Source: Chromatiales bacterium
GTDB lineage: Bacteria > Pseudomonadota > Gammaproteobacteria > Chromatiales > Chromatiaceae
Length of the DNA stretch: 7,459 nucleotides
NCBI GenBank assembly: GCA_024639625.1
Contig: JAHEIA010000148.1
Coordinates: 1 to 7,459, forward strand
Direction of reading: 5' to 3'
The number at the start of each line of letters is the position of its first letter. Position 1 is the first letter of the stretch. A program made the position numbers and the translations under genes. Below are positions 1-6,975 of this stretch, in pieces. The notes below the pieces were generated by a model. The model was not told the origin of the DNA. It was given only the letters and a program-made list of their open reading frames with translations, and did not search any database.

Positions 1-333
1 AAGCTCATGCTCGGAGCGGCGGGCGAAGACGCGATCCGCGGCTACGCCCAGCGTACCAATCTCCCCTCCTATACGCGCAACACCATCTCGACCCTGCCGG
101 GACTGATCGCGGAATGCACCGCCGCGGTGAGACAGGGTTATGCGCTCGACAACGAGGAGGCCGAGATCGATGTCGGCTGCATCGGCGTGCTGCTCTACGA
201 CGGCACGGGCAACGTAGCGGCCGGGCTCTCCGTATCCGCGCCGATCGAGCGCCGGCGAATGGCCTGGGTGGAAGACGTGATCGAAGCCGGAAACGCAATC
301 TCCGCGCAGTTGGGATATCACCCCCCACAGTAA
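1..333 (+). CDS. IclR-family transcriptional regulator, C-terminal part (5' end outside window)
   Basis: The reading frame is open from base 1 and ends at TAA 331-333, giving the last 110 residues of the protein. The sequence matches the C-terminal effector-binding (GAF-like) domain of IclR regulators. It has an LPSYTRNTI segment, then a helix with AAVRQGYALDNEEAEIDVGCIGV, then a strand and turn LLYDGTGNVAAGLSVSAP. It ends with a helix containing AGNAISAQLGY, a typical IclR terminus. The Cys in DVGCIGV sits where IclR proteins usually have a conserved Cys. The N-terminal winged helix-turn-helix lies outside the window, so DNA binding cannot be checked. IclR proteins are dimeric or tetrameric repressors or activators, often of catabolic genes. 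The effector and targets cannot be read from here. The gene is separated from the downstream gene by over 200 bases and is probably not co-transcribed with it. Confidence 0.88.
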   Translation, partial: KLMLGAAGEDAIRGYAQRTNLPSYTRNTISTLPGLIAECTAAVRQGYALDNEEAEIDVGCIGVLLYDGTGNVAAGLSVSAPIERRRMAWVEDVIEAGNAISAQLGYHPPQ

Positions 334-552
334 TCGCTGAGACTCGTATTGCCTGCGCCAAACCACAAGCGTACCGTGTTGCCTGTGCATGCCTGCACAG
401 CGGAAATCAGCTGATCCTATTCGCAACCTCGCCGAAGACGAAGGGAATGATGATTCGCGTTAGCTTGCGCTCAGAAGCCTCGCCCTATCGACCTCGATCT
501 CGGATGCAATGAAAAATCGTAGGGATGAGCACAGGTTTCCGCAACTGGATGA
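334..552. other. Intergenic stretch after the IclR gene with small inverted repeats
   Basis: This stretch has no convincing gene. It holds an inverted repeat CTGTGC (383-388) / GCACAG (395-400) with a 6-base loop, followed by the 10-base palindrome ATCAGCTGAT (406-415). The repeat could form a weak hairpin at the end of the IclR transcript, but no T-run follows, so I do not call an intrinsic terminator. No clear -10/-35 pair for the following gene is visible. The motif GCCTG(C/T)(G/A)C occurs three times between about 350 and 400, which may be chance. Confidence 0.35.
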
Positions 553-557
553 ATGAC

Positions 558-564
558 AGGGAGA
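558..564 (+). promoter_or_regulatory. Ribosome binding site deciding the start at 571
   Basis: AGGGAGA lies 6 bases upstream of the ATG at 571. It overlaps the first codons of the alternative start at 553, which has no comparable site. It therefore favours 571. Confidence 0.6.
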
Positions 565-570
565 ATTGGA

Positions 571-1113
571 ATGACCAGAAAGCGAACCGTTCAATCAATA
601 CTGGTTTCTTGCATGTGTCTCGCAGGTTTTACCACTTCGATGGCCAACTCCGATAAGACGGATTGCGACGTAGTCACCCTTGCCGGCAGTGGAACACAAC
701 TCCAAAACAGGGTAATCGTGGGCAACGAGACGCTTACCGTCCTCGCCACCGGGGAACAGATTCCGGTAGAGTTCGTCGCGGTGCCGCTGGGCGCCATCGA
801 ATTCGACGCGGGTAAGGTCACCTTCATTTCATCGCACGATTTCAAGGGCGTCGACGATAGGAAGATCCGATTTACAACCTTCGATAAGATCACCACCGTT
901 CCCCTTGAAGGGGATCCCAGTTGCGCGACGGGGGCCTGTGGTCTGGTGTTCCAACTTGAGCTCGAGACAGGGTCTGGGCGGTATAACTGCGGTGAGATCG
1001 TCAGCGGCTACGACGAGACTTTCACCGCGTTCACTTCAACCCTTCAAGGCGGCACGCTGGAACTCAACTCCATGGGTAAGCTCTGCAAGTGTCGACGCAG
1101 CGGAAATAATTAA
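571..1113 (+). CDS. Predicted exported protein of unknown function
   Basis: I do not recognise this protein. I prefer the ATG at 571 (180 residues) to the in-frame ATG at 553. A ribosome binding site AGGGAGA (558-564) lies 6 bases before 571, and starting there gives a compact signal peptide. That peptide has a basic start (MTRKR), a hydrophobic stretch (about residues 7-20) and a likely signal peptidase I site after SMA (25). The segment LVSC (11-14) resembles a lipobox, but the hydrophobic run before it is short, so lipidation is less likely. The predicted mature part is about 155 residues, rich in beta-prone segments, and has six Cys (32, 118, 123, 140, 172, 174). This even number is compatible with disulfides in the periplasm or outside the cell. 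The C-terminus is short and basic (CKCRRSGNN). Amino-acid composition looks like a genuine protein. No operon partner is visible, because the next gene converges on it. Confidence 0.72.
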   Translation: MTRKRTVQSILVSCMCLAGFTTSMANSDKTDCDVVTLAGSGTQLQNRVIVGNETLTVLATGEQIPVEFVAVPLGAIEFDAGKVTFISSHDFKGVDDRKIRFTTFDKITTVPLEGDPSCATGACGLVFQLELETGSGRYNCGEIVSGYDETFTAFTSTLQGGTLELNSMGKLCKCRRSGNN

Positions 1114-1187
1114 GACCGCAGGTTCGGGCTGGTGGCGGATGACCTTGAGGCATGTTTGTCACCAGCACGTCCCCTGCGAGGCAGTAC
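1114..1187. other. Convergent intergenic region with a 7-base inverted repeat
   Basis: These 74 bases separate the stop codon of the plus-strand exported-protein gene from that of the minus-strand metal exporter. A perfect 7-base inverted repeat, GCTGGTG (1128-1134) / CACCAGC (1160-1166), flanks a 25-base loop. It could act as a bidirectional stem-loop, but no T-run follows on either strand, so a classical intrinsic terminator is not supported. Confidence 0.3.
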
Positions 1188-2129
1188 TCACCGAGCGCAA
1201 TGCTCAGCCCGACACGGGTTGACTTCGACTGTGACATGCCGCAGCTCCGCAAATTGGCCGAGCAGGGCCTTGTAATGCTCCGGGTCCCGCGGCCGGTGCG
1301 TGACCAGGGACACGATGGCGCCGTAGCTGCCCGGCCCGAGCCGCCAGACGTGCAGATCAACGACGCGGTTGTCCGCATCCGACTCGATGGCATCCCGCAT
1401 CCGGCTCAGCCGGTCTTCTTCGGGAGCGCTGTCCAGCAGCACGCCGCTGGTCTCCCGGAGCAGACCATAGCCCCACCGGGTAATCAGAACCGCGCCCACC
1501 AACCCCATGCAGGCATCCATCCATAGCCAGTTGAAATACTTGCCGGCAACCAGGGCGACGATGGCGAGCAATGAGGTCAATGCGTCTGCCAGCACGTGCA
1601 GATAGGCTGCCCTGAGATTGTGGTCGTGGTGATGATGGTGATGCTGTGCCGAATCGTCTTCGTGATGATGCCCGTGCCCGCCCTGCAGCAGCCAGGCGCT
1701 GACCAGGTTGACCACCAGCCCGATACTCGCCACCAGAATGGCCTGGTCGAACTGGATGCTCTCGGGAAACAGCAACCGGTGGAGCGATTCCGCACCCATC
1801 AGCATGGCCACCACCGCCAGCGCAACCGCGCTCGCGAAGCCGCCCAGCGCGTTGACTTTTCCGGTGCCGAAACTATAGACCGGATTGTCCGCGTGGCGGC
1901 GGGCATACTGGTAGGCGAACAGCGAAATAGCCAGCGCCGCCACATGGGTCCCCATGTGCCAGCCGTCCGCTAGTAGCGCCATCGAGCCAAACAGGTACCC
2001 GGCGATGATTTCGACCACCATCATGATTGCGGTCAACAGAACCACCAGCCGCGTGCGCCGTTCGCCCTCGCGGGTGTCTACGCCGAAGTCGTGGCTATGT
2101 TCCCATTCGTCGACTGGATGGCTGTGCAT
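1188..2129 (-). CDS. dmeF: DmeF-family cation diffusion facilitator (Co2+/Ni2+-type efflux)
   Basis: This is an inner-membrane cation diffusion facilitator, probably a proton-driven exporter of divalent metals to the periplasm. Family members named DmeF mainly export Co2+, often with Ni2+. With the ATG at 2129 it has 313 residues. The N-terminus MHSHPVDEWEHSHDF is the His/Trp pattern I associate with DmeF. Six membrane segments fall at about 27-48, 51-73, 92-115, 129-150, 172-196 and 200-222. Metal-site residues are visible in segment 2 (LLADGWHMGTH: D55, H58) and segment 5 (H178-x3-D182). The loop between segments 4 and 5 is very His-rich (152-170, with six consecutive His). The cytoplasmic C-terminal domain covers about 230-313 and ends NPCRAEHCAR. 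An in-frame GTG at 2198 would add 23 residues without family-like sequence and overlap the upstream gene by 17 bases. Neither start has a good ribosome binding site. Metal specificity is inferred from the family. No dmeR-like regulator gene is adjacent. Confidence 0.9.
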   Translation of the reverse strand: MHSHPVDEWEHSHDFGVDTREGERRTRLVVLLTAIMMVVEIIAGYLFGSMALLADGWHMGTHVAALAISLFAYQYARRHADNPVYSFGTGKVNALGGFASAVALAVVAMLMGAESLHRLLFPESIQFDQAILVASIGLVVNLVSAWLLQGGHGHHHEDDSAQHHHHHHDHNLRAAYLHVLADALTSLLAIVALVAGKYFNWLWMDACMGLVGAVLITRWGYGLLRETSGVLLDSAPEEDRLSRMRDAIESDADNRVVDLHVWRLGPGSYGAIVSLVTHRPRDPEHYKALLGQFAELRHVTVEVNPCRAEHCAR

Positions 2130-2181
2130 GACGGTATTTCGCAACTGGGGCTGAGCGGTCCCGCTTCGTGTGGAGGATATC

Positions 2182-5100
2182 TTACCCGCCTTGGCCACTC
2201 TGTGCTGGACGGTTCCTTGGCTTTCTTTGCCGGTCGATCAGCGCAAGAAACTCGTTCGCCGGCACCGGCCGGTTGAAATAGTAGCCCTGAAAATACCGGC
2301 AGTTGTTCTCGCGCAGGAAGTTGAGCTGTTCCTCCTTCTCCACCCCCTCGGCCACGATATCAATGCCCAGGTTCGCCGCCATGGCAATCATGGTCTCCAC
2401 CAGATTGGCATCACTGGGATCGCTGGCGATGTCCCGGATAAAGGAACGATCGATCTTGATCTCATCCAGGGGTAGCCGCTTGAGATACGCCAGCGAGGAG
2501 TACCCGGTCCCGAAGTCGTCGATGGAGAAACGCACGCCCAACTTGCTCAGGTCGCCCATCTTACGTGCCGCACCTTCCACGTTTTCCAGCAGCACGCCTT
2601 CCGTAAGCTCGAGTTTCAAGTATCGGGGATCGGCCCCGGTTTCCGCGAGTATGCGTTCCACCCAGAGAGCGAAGTCGGTCTGGCTGAACTGCAACGGGCT
2701 GACGTTGACCGACAGACTCTGGATCCCGCACTCAGCGAATCTTTCGCCCCATGCCTGGAGCTGGTTGGCCGCGGAGCGCAGCACGTATTCTCCGACGGCC
2801 AGGATCTGTCCCGTCTCCTCCGACAGGTGGATAAAATTCTTCGGCATGACGATCCCGCGTTCGGGGTGCTGCCAGCGCACCAGCGCTTCAGCCCCGATGA
2901 CCACGCCGGAGGCGTCTACCTGGGGTTGGAATTGAAGAAACAGCTCATTGCGCCGCAGCGCATTCCGCAAATCGCTCTGCATGCGCAACCGATTTTCCGC
3001 CGCAAGCTGCATGCTGGGTAGGAAATAGCGAATGGTGTTACGCCCGGCTTCCTTGGCCCGGTACATGGCGGTATCCGCATTCTTCAATATATCGTCCGAG
3101 TCTTCCCCATCGATCGGGAAAAGGGCGATGCCGATACTCGGTGTGATCTGGAGTTCGTGGCCCTGAATCGCATACGGCAGAGACATGGAATCGCTGAGTT
3201 TCTCCGCGATCGCCCGCACACGTCTGGCCGCGGTGTCCTTGTCGTCCCCCACCTCGGAGAGCAGCAGCACGAACTCGTCACCGCCCAGGCGGGCTACCGT
3301 GTCCTCCTGACGCAGATCCTTGGTCAAGCGCCGCGCCACTTCTTTGAGCAGGTCGTCGCCGATGGGATGGCCGAGCGAATCGTTGATCGTCTTGAAGTTA
3401 TCGAGGTCGATGAACAGGACCGCCCCCAGGTGGCGATGACGTCGCGCCAAAGCCAGGGCCTTTTTCAGATGTTCTTGGAGCAGATGGCGGTTGGGCAGAT
3501 CGGTGAGGCTGTCATGAGCCGCCCGGTGTTGCATCTCGGCCTCCGCCCGCCGTCTGGTAATCCCCATGCTCAGCACGTCGGCCACCCGGTACAGGAAATC
3601 GAGGTCGTGTTCGCTCTGCGGACTCCCCGGCGGCAGATAAAGAACGATAACCCCCAACACCTCCTCATCGAGCAGAATCGGTAGGTTGTAATGCCCGTGC
3701 GGCGGCATCCCCTCGTAATGGATCTCGTGGCCCTCGTCGTCGGTGCTCGAACTGTATTGCATTCTGCGGGTTGCCGCAGCCTTGCCGCAGAAGCATTTGC
3801 CGAACGGCAGTCGGTCGCACAATTTGGATAACTCGGGGTCCATTCCCTGTGAGACGGAAAGTCTCAATACTCCTCCGGGTTCTTTCTCGTCGCTCAGGAA
3901 GATGCCGCCCTTGGGTAGAATCTGCAGCCAGGGAACAGAATCGAACAACACGTTCAGCACCCGGCGAAAGTATTCTTCCAGTCCGTGGGACTCGAGAGAC
4001 AACCGCAGCAACTCCCCGAGGGCCTGCTCCGCCACTGCCTTCTTTTCGATGATGTCCTGCTGGCGCTTCGACTCGGAGAGATCGACGAAATTGCCAATGA
4101 AGTGCGTGATCTCCCCGCGAGTATCCTTTACCTCGGTAATGCTCATCCATGCGGGAAACACCTCGCCATTCTTCCGCCGGTTCCAGATCTCGCCCCGCCA
4201 GCAGCCCGTTTCCTGGAGTTGTCCCCACAACTCCCGGAAGAAGGCCTTGTCATGGCGATCCGATTTAAGAAAGCGGGGATGCATGCCTACGGCTTCCTCC
4301 GCGCTATAACCCGTGATATCGGTAAATGCTTGATTGACGCGCAACACTCTGAGAAGCCGGTCGGCGACCAGGATGGCATCATGGGTCTCGAAAGCTGTCG
4401 CGGCCAGGCGCAATTCGGTCTCGGCCCGCTTGCGCGAGGAGATATCGCTCGCCTCGGGGATCAGATACTTTACTCGTGCCTGCTGGTCAAAAATGGGACT
4501 GAGCCGAAACTCGACCCATACGAGTGAGGCATCGGCGGTCCGCCATTTCATTTCGCACTGAATCGTTTCCCCGACGCCGGCCCTAGCGATCCACTCCTTC
4601 ATCGCTTGCCTTTGTGCGGGGGAATGATTTACCCAAAATGCATCGTAGAACCTCTTTCCCCTGATCTTCCCCAACGTAAGACCTGCACTCTGAAGCGCCG
4701 TCTTGTTGGCAAAGACGACCGTTCCCTCCGGTGTTAAGACGAACAGAAACGAGGGCAGATGATCCAGTGTGTCGGCGAAGAAGGCCTCGTTCGCCTTAAG
4801 AGTCACCGCCAATTCCTTCATGAACAGCGCCAAGTCTCCGATTTCGTCGTTGGAGACTGCCGAGGGTTCGTAGTCGTAGTCCTTCTTCTGTATGGCTTCG
4901 ATCGCATGCTGCTGGCTTTGCAGGAATCGCTTGAAGTAGCGGGTGGCCAGAAACCAGAACAACAGCGTCAAGATCACCGAAAGAACTACGAGCCCGTTCA
5001 CCATCCAGGTCAAGCGGGCCCGAGTCGCCCGATCTGCCCGCGACAGAGCAGCCATGGTGTCCGCACTGATCTCGAAGAATCGGTCCGCCGTGGACTGGAG

Positions 5101-5775
5101 GAAACCCTCACGATCCTTGATGGCAAGAAAGTTGATATAGTTGTCTTCTGTCTTCGCGATCAACCGATCGGCTTTCTCCAGCACTTGTGGATCCGTGGTG
5201 AGCTTTGAAAGACCCTGTCGGATCTCGTGCATTTCTCCGATCTTCGCCATGTCTCTTGTATGGTAGGCATACCACCGAAGAAGCGTCAGAATCTCGAGAT
5301 AGTCATGGACACCGTGGCGGGCCCCTGGCGACAGCTCTTCTTTTCTGTCCTCGAAGGCCAGAAAATATTGGTTCTCCACTACACTGAAATCCCCATCCAA
5401 CGCATACTTCTCGCGCAGCTCGCGATAGGCGTCTCGGTAATAACCAAGGCCCGCGACCACAGTATTCAAGCGCCTCGCCAATTCCTCGGTAATCCCGTCG
5501 TGCAGACGCTCGATCCTGCGGGCTAGTTGCAGCGCTGTTTCTATCTCCCCCTCGAACTCGGCATCCCGTAGATTGGCTCCTCGAGCGCCGTTTCTCGGAT
5601 CAAATGCTTCCAATGTCTTGATCTGAATCCGGAAGTCCTGGACCAGCCCCATGTTCTGGTTGTTCTTGTGCAGCGACTCGAAGCCGAGATAGACCGTGAC
5701 CGCGACAAAGAACGTCATCGCAGTTAGCGACGCAAATAAGAGGAACACCTTTTGCGAGAGGCTAACCCGCCTCAC
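2182..5775 (-). CDS. Membrane-bound HAMP-PAS-PAS-GAF-GGDEF-EAL c-di-GMP synthase/phosphodiesterase
   Basis: This 1197-residue protein can both make c-di-GMP from GTP and hydrolyse it to pGpG. The domain order is: membrane segment 1 (about 9-31), a largely helical periplasmic sensor (about 32-255), membrane segment 2 (about 256-278), HAMP (about 278-328), PAS 1 (about 333-450), PAS 2 with PAC (about 457-572), GAF (about 590-740), GGDEF (about 752-918) and EAL (about 930-1182). The catalytic GGDEF (831-835) is intact. An RxxD inhibitory site (RQED, 822-825) sits the canonical five residues before it. The EAL domain keeps E963, N1024, E1056/E1059 (ELTE), D1086-D1087 (DDFGTGYSS), K1107, E1143 and Q1163, so it should be active. 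The GAF carries a Cys/His cluster (C653, C661, C663, H683, H686, H693, H695). The start is GTG at 5775, overlapping the upstream stop in GTGA (5772-5775), with a strong ribosome binding site. The upstream binding-protein gene suggests the periplasmic domain listens to that protein. The periplasmic fold could not be assigned. Confidence 0.95.
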   Translation of the reverse strand: MRRVSLSQKVFLLFASLTAMTFFVAVTVYLGFESLHKNNQNMGLVQDFRIQIKTLEAFDPRNGARGANLRDAEFEGEIETALQLARRIERLHDGITEELARRLNTVVAGLGYYRDAYRELREKYALDGDFSVVENQYFLAFEDRKEELSPGARHGVHDYLEILTLLRWYAYHTRDMAKIGEMHEIRQGLSKLTTDPQVLEKADRLIAKTEDNYINFLAIKDREGFLQSTADRFFEISADTMAALSRADRATRARLTWMVNGLVVLSVILTLLFWFLATRYFKRFLQSQQHAIEAIQKKDYDYEPSAVSNDEIGDLALFMKELAVTLKANEAFFADTLDHLPSFLFVLTPEGTVVFANKTALQSAGLTLGKIRGKRFYDAFWVNHSPAQRQAMKEWIARAGVGETIQCEMKWRTADASLVWVEFRLSPIFDQQARVKYLIPEASDISSRKRAETELRLAATAFETHDAILVADRLLRVLRVNQAFTDITGYSAEEAVGMHPRFLKSDRHDKAFFRELWGQLQETGCWRGEIWNRRKNGEVFPAWMSITEVKDTRGEITHFIGNFVDLSESKRQQDIIEKKAVAEQALGELLRLSLESHGLEEYFRRVLNVLFDSVPWLQILPKGGIFLSDEKEPGGVLRLSVSQGMDPELSKLCDRLPFGKCFCGKAAATRRMQYSSSTDDEGHEIHYEGMPPHGHYNLPILLDEEVLGVIVLYLPPGSPQSEHDLDFLYRVADVLSMGITRRRAEAEMQHRAAHDSLTDLPNRHLLQEHLKKALALARRHRHLGAVLFIDLDNFKTINDSLGHPIGDDLLKEVARRLTKDLRQEDTVARLGGDEFVLLLSEVGDDKDTAARRVRAIAEKLSDSMSLPYAIQGHELQITPSIGIALFPIDGEDSDDILKNADTAMYRAKEAGRNTIRYFLPSMQLAAENRLRMQSDLRNALRRNELFLQFQPQVDASGVVIGAEALVRWQHPERGIVMPKNFIHLSEETGQILAVGEYVLRSAANQLQAWGERFAECGIQSLSVNVSPLQFSQTDFALWVERILAETGADPRYLKLELTEGVLLENVEGAARKMGDLSKLGVRFSIDDFGTGYSSLAYLKRLPLDEIKIDRSFIRDIASDPSDANLVETMIAMAANLGIDIVAEGVEKEEQLNFLRENNCRYFQGYYFNRPVPANEFLALIDRQRKPRNRPAQSGQGG

Positions 5776-6896
5776 TGCCCCTCTCCTCTCGCCGTTTCGT
5801 AGGTCTTCTTGTCGTAGATCAGCTCGCTCAACTCACCTTTCGAGTAGGCATCCTTGATCTTGCCTCTCAGGAGCCCGCGCTCGATCATCGACTCGACCCA
5901 GAACGCAACGCCGCTGTCCCAGGCCTGATCCATATCGCTGGTAAACTTGATCGTCGGCAAGGATCGCTCCTCAACCTCGGCGGGCAGGCCAAGCCAATCG
6001 GCGATTTGCCGGGCACTCTGTTCCGGATAATCGATAATAAAACGGTTCGCCCGGAGCAGGAGTTCAGTGAGAATCTCTGCGATTCGGGCATGGGACTGGA
6101 CGAACGTATCGTTTGCGGCGAGCGCGCAGCAGGGATGGCCGCGCCACTGCTCTTCCGGCGGCATGTCTTTCAGCAAGGCAATCAGCTTACCCGATTTGCG
6201 TGTCTGCGCGAGCGCCAGAAAAGGCTGCATTACCACGAAACCATCGATCAGGCCGTTCTCCATCGCCGGAATAAGGTTCTTCGCGCCGTGCAAATTGACC
6301 AGCATGATTTCCGCCGAGACGTCATCCGGATCGGAAGCGAAACGGATACCGGAATCGATCAATGCCTGCTCGAAAATGAGATTCTGCACCGAAGTGGCAA
6401 TCTTGTAGCCGATCCGTAAGGGCCTTTCGCTTCGGCGAACGTAGTCCAAGAATTCGGACCAGGTCGCTATGGGCAGATCCTTGTCGACGATCAATCCCGC
6501 GCCTTCCGCCATGATCGGGGCAAGGATACGGATCGGCCTACCCCGGTCGATCAATTCGAGCATCGCTGGGACGCCGCCGAAAGAAATATCGAACTGCTCC
6601 TCCGACAGCTTTCGGATCAGCTCTCTACCTCCGGTACTCGATTCGATCAACAAACGGGCAACCGGTCGCTCCTCGACGACCAGCTCATAGTCTTTACGGT
6701 AAGCGATTTCCCTGAGATAGATACCACCGTTCTCCTTGAAATAGTCCGGGTTCATCGCAGCGACATAGAGGGGAGAGTGATGATCGTGCGGCGCATGCCC
6801 CACGCGAACCACGGGCAGGTCCGCCTCGGGTTTTCCACAGCCCGAGAGGAGAAGGCCTGCCGCTAAGACAAACAGCATGAGAAAAGGGGATCTCAT
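5772..6896 (-). CDS. Substrate-binding lipoprotein of the NMT1/TauA/SsuA type, probable sensor partner of the GGDEF-EAL protein
   Basis: This 374-residue protein is a lipid-anchored periplasmic solute-binding protein. The start is ATG 6896, with GGGAGAG (6905-6911) 8 bases upstream. It opens with a lipoprotein signal peptide MRSPFLMLFVLAAGLLLSGC: lipobox L-S-G-C, lipidated Cys 20. Gly at +2 does not retain it in the inner membrane, so outer-membrane sorting is possible. The mature protein follows the nitrate/sulfonate/taurine binding-protein pattern. It has a first strand RVGHAPHDHHSPLYVAA (31-47), FDISFGGVPAMLELIDRG (102-119), a hinge-like segment RIGYKIATSVQNLIFEQAL (161-179), LIDGFVVMQPF (216-226) and GHPCCALAAND (253-263). 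No permease or ATPase gene is next to it. Instead its stop overlaps the start of a GGDEF-EAL gene, which points to a signalling role. The His cluster H34, H37, H39, H40 may be part of the family signature or bind metal. The ligand is unknown. A longer in-frame extension to 7031 would bury the signal peptide and is rejected. Confidence 0.88.
   Translation of the reverse strand: MRSPFLMLFVLAAGLLLSGCGKPEADLPVVRVGHAPHDHHSPLYVAAMNPDYFKENGGIYLREIAYRKDYELVVEERPVARLLIESSTGGRELIRKLSEEQFDISFGGVPAMLELIDRGRPIRILAPIMAEGAGLIVDKDLPIATWSEFLDYVRRSERPLRIGYKIATSVQNLIFEQALIDSGIRFASDPDDVSAEIMLVNLHGAKNLIPAMENGLIDGFVVMQPFLALAQTRKSGKLIALLKDMPPEEQWRGHPCCALAANDTFVQSHARIAEILTELLLRANRFIIDYPEQSARQIADWLGLPAEVEERSLPTIKFTSDMDQAWDSGVAFWVESMIERGLLRGKIKDAYSKGELSELIYDKKTYETARGEGQ
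5783..5790 (-). promoter_or_regulatory. Ribosome binding site for the GTG start of the GGDEF-EAL gene
   Basis: On the minus strand the sequence GAGAGGAGAGGGGCA immediately precedes the GTG at 5775. The AGGAG core (plus-strand 5783-5787) lies 7 bases upstream. It sits inside the end of the binding-protein gene. Together with the 4-base stop/start overlap (GTGA) it implies translational coupling of the two proteins. It also supports GTG as the true start. Confidence 0.7.
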
Positions 6897-6904
6897 GGGC
6901 GTAT

Positions 6905-6911
6905 CTCTCCC
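6905..6911 (-). promoter_or_regulatory. Ribosome binding site deciding the start of the binding-protein gene
   Basis: GGGAGAG on the minus strand lies 8 bases before ATG 6896. It fixes the start so that the lipoprotein signal peptide is N-terminal. Confidence 0.6.
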
Positions 6912-6947
6912 ACAGATTAGCGACCCGGTGGATATTCTATTCTGGGC

Positions 6948-6975
6948 ATTATGGTTGTTTCGCTCGGCGAAACAA
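6948..6975 (-). promoter_or_regulatory. Putative sigma70-type promoter of the three-gene operon
   Basis: On the minus strand, TTGTTT (plus 6970-6975) and CATAAT (plus 6948-6953) are separated by 16 bases. The -10 matches TATAAT in five of six positions, while the -35 matches TTGACA in only three. This would start a transcript near 6941 with a leader of about 45 bases before the ATG at 6896. A second -10-like TAGAAT (6934-6939) lacks a -35. The promoter elements are suggestive only, but their overlap with a perfect inverted repeat adds weight. Confidence 0.35.
6955..6975. promoter_or_regulatory. Perfect 9-3-9 inverted repeat, candidate operator
   Basis: TTGTTTCGC (6955-6963), TCG, then GCGAAACAA (6967-6975) form a 21-base site with two perfectly complementary 9-base arms. 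It lies 58 bases upstream of the binding-protein start and covers the -35 and spacer of the putative promoter. This geometry suits a dimeric repressor such as a TetR-, LacI- or GntR-type protein. I see no T-run after it on either strand, so it is unlikely to be a terminator. The cognate regulator is not identifiable in the window. The distant IclR gene is a possible but unsupported candidate. Confidence 0.55.

Noticed and set aside
383..400. Inverted repeat CTGTGC/GCACAG as the terminator of the IclR gene
   Set aside because: The stem is only 6 bases and no T-run follows.
1152..2154. Plus-strand open frames opposite the dmeF gene
   Set aside because: They are antisense shadows of a clearly recognisable family member. 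Their sequences are low-complexity His/Arg/Gln-rich and match nothing.
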